A stretch of 64,000 bases of DNA from Monosporascus cannonballus. Taxonomy: Eukaryota > Ascomycota > Sordariomycetes > Xylariales. This document shows, piece after piece, positions 60,582-64,000 of the stretch. The stretch spans positions 27,672 to 91,671 of the forward strand of contig QJNS01000711.1 of NCBI GenBank assembly GCA_004154925.1, written 5' to 3'. Positions within the stretch are counted from its first letter, which is position 1. Every line of letters begins with the position of its first letter. The translations under genes and the position numbers were made by a program. The notes under the pieces are model-generated. The model was not told the DNA's origin and did not search any database. It was given only the letters and a program-made list of their open reading frames with translations.

Positions 60582-62475
60582 ATGTTGCGTCAATGGCGTC
60601 TTGCTCTATCTATTGCCACCTCCTTACTGCTGAGTAGCCGTCTAGGATATTCGTACATTTTGGACCTCCAGTCGACGGGTGAGCTGATTCTGTCTTGTAC
60701 CTCACCTACTAGATTGGGCTGACGTAGCCGTTCACTAGATTCTATAATCGATGTCTCCCAGCAGCTTGCGCAAGATCTCATGTCCTTCTACAATGGACAC
60801 CAGCCGGGCCAGATTCCCGGCCTGTTACCTCCGCCGTATTACTGTAAGTGAGCCCGGACTAGGGACATGCGTTGGGGCCCTTCGGTTGACTAGGTTTGCA
60901 GGGTGGGAAGCAGGAGCCTTCATGGGCGCCATGATAGACTACTGGTACTATACCGGAGATACCACTTATAATACTATCACCATGCAAGGTTTACTTCATC
61001 AGGTGGGACCATATAACGACTATATGCCACCTAATCAGACATTGACAGAAGGGAACGATGACCAAGGATTCTGGGGAATGGCTGTTATGAGCGCAGCTGA
61101 ATACAATTTCCCCGACCCTCCAAAAGATCAACCGCAGTGGATAGCACTCGCCCAAGCAGTGTTCAATACCCAGGCATCCAGATGGGATACAGAGTATTGC
61201 GATGGCGGCTTGCGGTGGCAGATCTTCACGTGGAACAACGGTTTCAACTACAAGAACTCGATCTCCGCGGCCTGTTTCCTCAACATTGCCGCCCGCCTAG
61301 CGCTATACACCGGGAATAGCACCTACGAGGACTGGGTGGTAACGACCTGGGACTGGATGGTGCACGTGAAGTTGATGGGCGAGGACTACAGGATTTACGA
61401 CGGCGCGCACACGGACGACAACTGCGTGACCATCACGCGGTACGAATTCTCCTACAACGTCGGCGGGTTCCTGCTCGGCGCGGCCGCGATGTACGAGTAC
61501 CACAACGCTCGAGGCCAGGCAGACCAGAGCGCCCTGTGGCGGAAGCGGGTCGACGGGCTCCTCGACGCCGCGGAGAACATCTTCTTCTTCGGGGACGACA
61601 CGTCCAACCGGGTCATGATCGAGATCGCCTGTGAGCCTGTCAACCTGTGCGACGTGGACCAGCTTTCGTTCAAGGCGTACCTGAGCCGGTGGATGGCGGC
61701 GACGACCAAGTGGGCGCCGTGGACCTTCGACCGCGTCAAGACGCTGCTGGGGAACTCGGCCGCCGCCGCCGTGCGCCAGTGCAGGGGCGGCGACAACGGC
61801 CGCATGTGCGGGTTCCGGTGGGCCAACAACAGTGCCGGCGACTGGGACGGCACGACGGGTGTCGGTCAGCAGATGGCCGCCATGGAGGTGGTCCTCGGAA
61901 ACATGATCCGCGAAGCCAAGGCACCTGTTACCAACAGCACTGGCGGGACCAGCATCGGCAACCCGAGCGCAGGCGGCTCGGCCCCCGGTCACGGCCACGG
62001 CCACGGCCACGGCTCAGGCTCCGGGCGAGCGGGAGACGACCCCTGGCACCTGCCCATCGGCGGCGGGGACCGCACCGGCGCCGCCCTGGTCACCCTCGTA
62101 GTGCTCTGCGGGCTGCTCACGGGCATTGCCTTCGTGCTCACCGACGAGTGCAAGTCCCCGAGGGAAAACTGGGACGACTTCCGCTCCTCCATGTCAGACG
62201 TGGCATCCGGCGCCCTCGCCCGGGCGGGCGGCAGATACACGACCGCAGAGAAGGGTAAGGGGCGCGCGGACGTGGAGAAGAGCGCCCCCGCGGCTAATGA
62301 CACACCCCGGCACAGACTGCCAGGCACGGCGCAGCAGGTGCGCCAGCGCGAGGTCCCCTGGTACTTGGGGGGCGGGCAGGGCGAGTCCAGCGCCGGTCCC
62401 GTTGCCGGCGATGTTGCTATGCCGCCCGAGGTCTACTCGACTAGGAAACACTTCCTTAACCGCCGGCCCGGGTGA
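60582..62475 (+). CDS. GH76 mannan endo-1,6-alpha-mannosidase, DFG5/DCW1 type
   Basis: 591-residue cell-wall enzyme. Exons 60582-60678, 60739-60843 and 60902-62475; the first two are too small to appear as long frames. Exon 1 encodes a signal peptide (RLALSIATSLLLSSRLGYSY). Splicing rebuilds YYWWEAGAFMGAMIDYWYYTGDTTYN, the conserved start of the (alpha/alpha)6 barrel. The catalytic aspartate pair is in EGNDDQGFWGMAVMSAAE near residue 119. DFG5/DCW1 enzymes are thought to cut the GPI glycan to link proteins to the wall. Unlike yeast Dcw1, the C-terminus is not a simple GPI signal: after a Gly/His-rich linker (GHGHGHGHGSGSG) there is a membrane helix (AALVTLVVLCGLLTGIAFVL) and then ~115 hydrophilic residues, predicted cytosolic. 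Several N-x-S/T sites. Confidence 0.93.
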
Positions 62476-63794
62476 AAAGGGCTTAGACATGAGTAAGCGT
62501 GGCTTGTCTCGGATGGGATGAATATTGTTATGTATCGTGGGTGACTGCCGGGGCGCTTCTTGGTAGATGATTAGATGACGGGGGATTCTGAGATGGCCAT
62601 GTCGGACGGAAGGCCTGAACACTCGCGGTATTCCGTCGTCACGTCTAGCAAATGTATACAGATCACTCTGCGTAGTTATGACGGGGGTTTTGAACGGAAT
62701 ACGCACGCATCACATACCGGGGAACCAGACGAATAGATCATGGTTTTGGGATCGGTAGCTTAGGCGTACTAGCTGGCTGATCTGTATACAACTTTTTGTG
62801 ATGGGAGTGTGCAGTTGATGTTTGCTCTAGGTAGCACCATCTTCCCCCCTTTCCACTTTGAGTTCGGGTAACCTCTTCACACGTCATTTACGACCATTAA
62901 TTACAACTTCAATACGCCTTCCCTCGCAGTTAGAGTCCCTAAGACACACAGCCACATTCCAATACCGGTGGATGCCACCCTAGAGCTTCTGCGTGGTATT
63001 AGGTAACTTCCTGACGCAAGAGTAAGGTTGGTTGCATTCAATTTCTTCGAATTTCAATCAATTATGTTATGTGCGGAGCCCAGTTCTCTTTGACCTTGGA
63101 AACCTCCTATAGTAAACCAAGGTTACGAAGGAAAGCTTTTATAAAGTCCACGTTGGTATCATCAGAATTTCCTTATCTCGCCCGGATTCGGTGATGGATA
63201 CCAGCTCGAGGAATGTCTAAACCTGGTTCCTGGCCGGTTAACATCATTCGATCTTTCTGAGGATATCAAAGGAAGGGGGCGAGTTAGTCCGGCTCTGTGT
63301 AAACACAATGGAACACCAGCATGGCGATCAGACAGACCTCTCACCCGAGAATATCGGCCAGCAGGAGCACACCTTTCAGGATAGCTTCGGCGGCTCGTTT
63401 TCAGAACCGATATGATCCTAATTGAAATAACAGCGCCTCGCAATTAAGGCCTAGAAGCTACGACGAACGCCAAATTAAGACCATTGCAAAAATCGCCTTG
63501 GAGCGAGAGCAACAGGAATTAGCTGAGCAGGGACTGAAATCCACGGACGAGCAGTACAACAAAGCCGACGAGATCGCTCAATTCTATTAGATCAATTAGG
63601 GAATATCCAGATATTTAGAGAGGAAACCTATATATGTCGTGTAGAACACTGAGCCATGCGATATCATAATTACACCAAACAGATCTGTGAGGGTTGTAGA
63701 CGCTCAAGAATCGTCAGACAGCCTATTATTCGCGTCAGAGAAATTGTGACGTACAGAGTGAAAGGCAGAAGAAGCAGCCTGGCAGGCAGTTAGT
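62476..63794. other. Intergenic with a possible exon fragment
   Basis: Mostly spacer. At 63,426-63,590 a 54-codon plus-strand frame encodes a charged helical segment (SYDERQIKTIAKIALEREQQELAEQGLKS) ending in TAG. It could be a last exon or a remnant of a larger gene, but I cannot name it and see no start. Confidence 0.35.
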
Positions 63795-64000
63795 AGTATA
63801 GGTAGTAAATAGATGTCCATTAATGCCTGTCTTTCCTTAAGTGTTCGGGGGCGAAGCTGTCGGGTGCCAAGGTGCGGCCCCCTTTCCGGGGCCCAGCGAC
63901 CCACCAGTGTGGCTCCAGTTTGTGTATATATAGGGGGGCTTCGCCCCCGAGTAGTTAGAAAAGGGCAGGCATTAATGGTCATCTATTCACTACCCATACT
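63795..64000. mobile_element. Small element with long terminal inverted repeats (MITE-like), cut by window end
   Basis: The left arm 63,795-63,857 and the right arm 63,938-64,000 are imperfect inverted copies, about 63 bp each. Clearly matching blocks are AGTATAGGTAGT/ACTACCCATACT, ATTAATGCCTG/CAGGCATTAAT and the inner GGGGGCGAAGC/GCTTCGCCCCC. The ~80-bp centre is GC-rich with a GGCCCC...GGGGCC hairpin and encodes nothing. The right arm runs to the last base of the window, so the true ends and any target-site duplication cannot be seen. The form fits a non-autonomous DNA transposon. Confidence 0.65.

Overview
The window comes from a filamentous ascomycete (Pezizomycotina, most likely a Sordariomycete). 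Nearly every gene has short GT...AG introns, often with a CTAAC/CTGAC-type branch site. The gene set is typical of these fungi: a nit-2/areA GATA factor ending in the conserved [10 protein letters not shown] tail, a bifunctional arg-6 precursor, an NDR kinase of the Dbf2 type, a DFG5/DCW1-type GH76 enzyme, CFEM-like and WSC surface proteins, and fungal MFS transporters. I cannot name the genus. Conserved exons are GC-rich, and they alternate with long gene-poor spacers. No operon logic applies; each gene is its own transcription unit.

Left part (1-13 kb): a small MYND zinc-finger gene, a fungal kinase-like gene, two adjacent orphan reading frames that look broken, an orphan minus-strand frame, the arginine-biosynthesis gene arg-6 (acetylglutamate kinase plus acetylglutamyl-phosphate reductase) and a possible very small membrane protein. 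Next (13-26 kb), all on the minus strand: aspartate-semialdehyde dehydrogenase with a perfect TGAGTCA general-control site upstream, an MFSD10/TETRAN-like transporter, a secreted S28 prolyl carboxypeptidase, phosphopantothenate-cysteine ligase, and a GPI-anchored CFEM-like protein.

Middle (26-40 kb): a Dbf2-type NDR kinase, a WBP11-like splicing factor, a monocarboxylate-type MFS transporter, then a poor assembly zone (long poly-G/poly-C tracts and a 10-N gap at 35,645-35,654), then nit-2. A desert of more than 7 kb follows nit-2 on its promoter side.

Right part (47-64 kb): a broken WSC-domain membrane protein, a decayed F-box-like gene, ribosomal protein eS30, a secreted CREG/PNPOx-like protein, a tRNA-Arg(CCU) gene, a synaptobrevin R-SNARE, a DFG5/DCW1 GH76 enzyme, and at the right edge an element with long inverted repeats that runs to the window boundary.

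The most unusual object is the tRNA-Arg(CCU) at 55,190-55,342. Besides a 12-nt insert at the canonical anticodon-loop intron position, its D-loop is split by 69 nt that begin GTAAGT and end TAG, like an mRNA intron. With both inserts removed, a 72-nt cloverleaf with normal proportions remains. Exon borders below were worked out by hand from reading frame, splice signals and family conservation.
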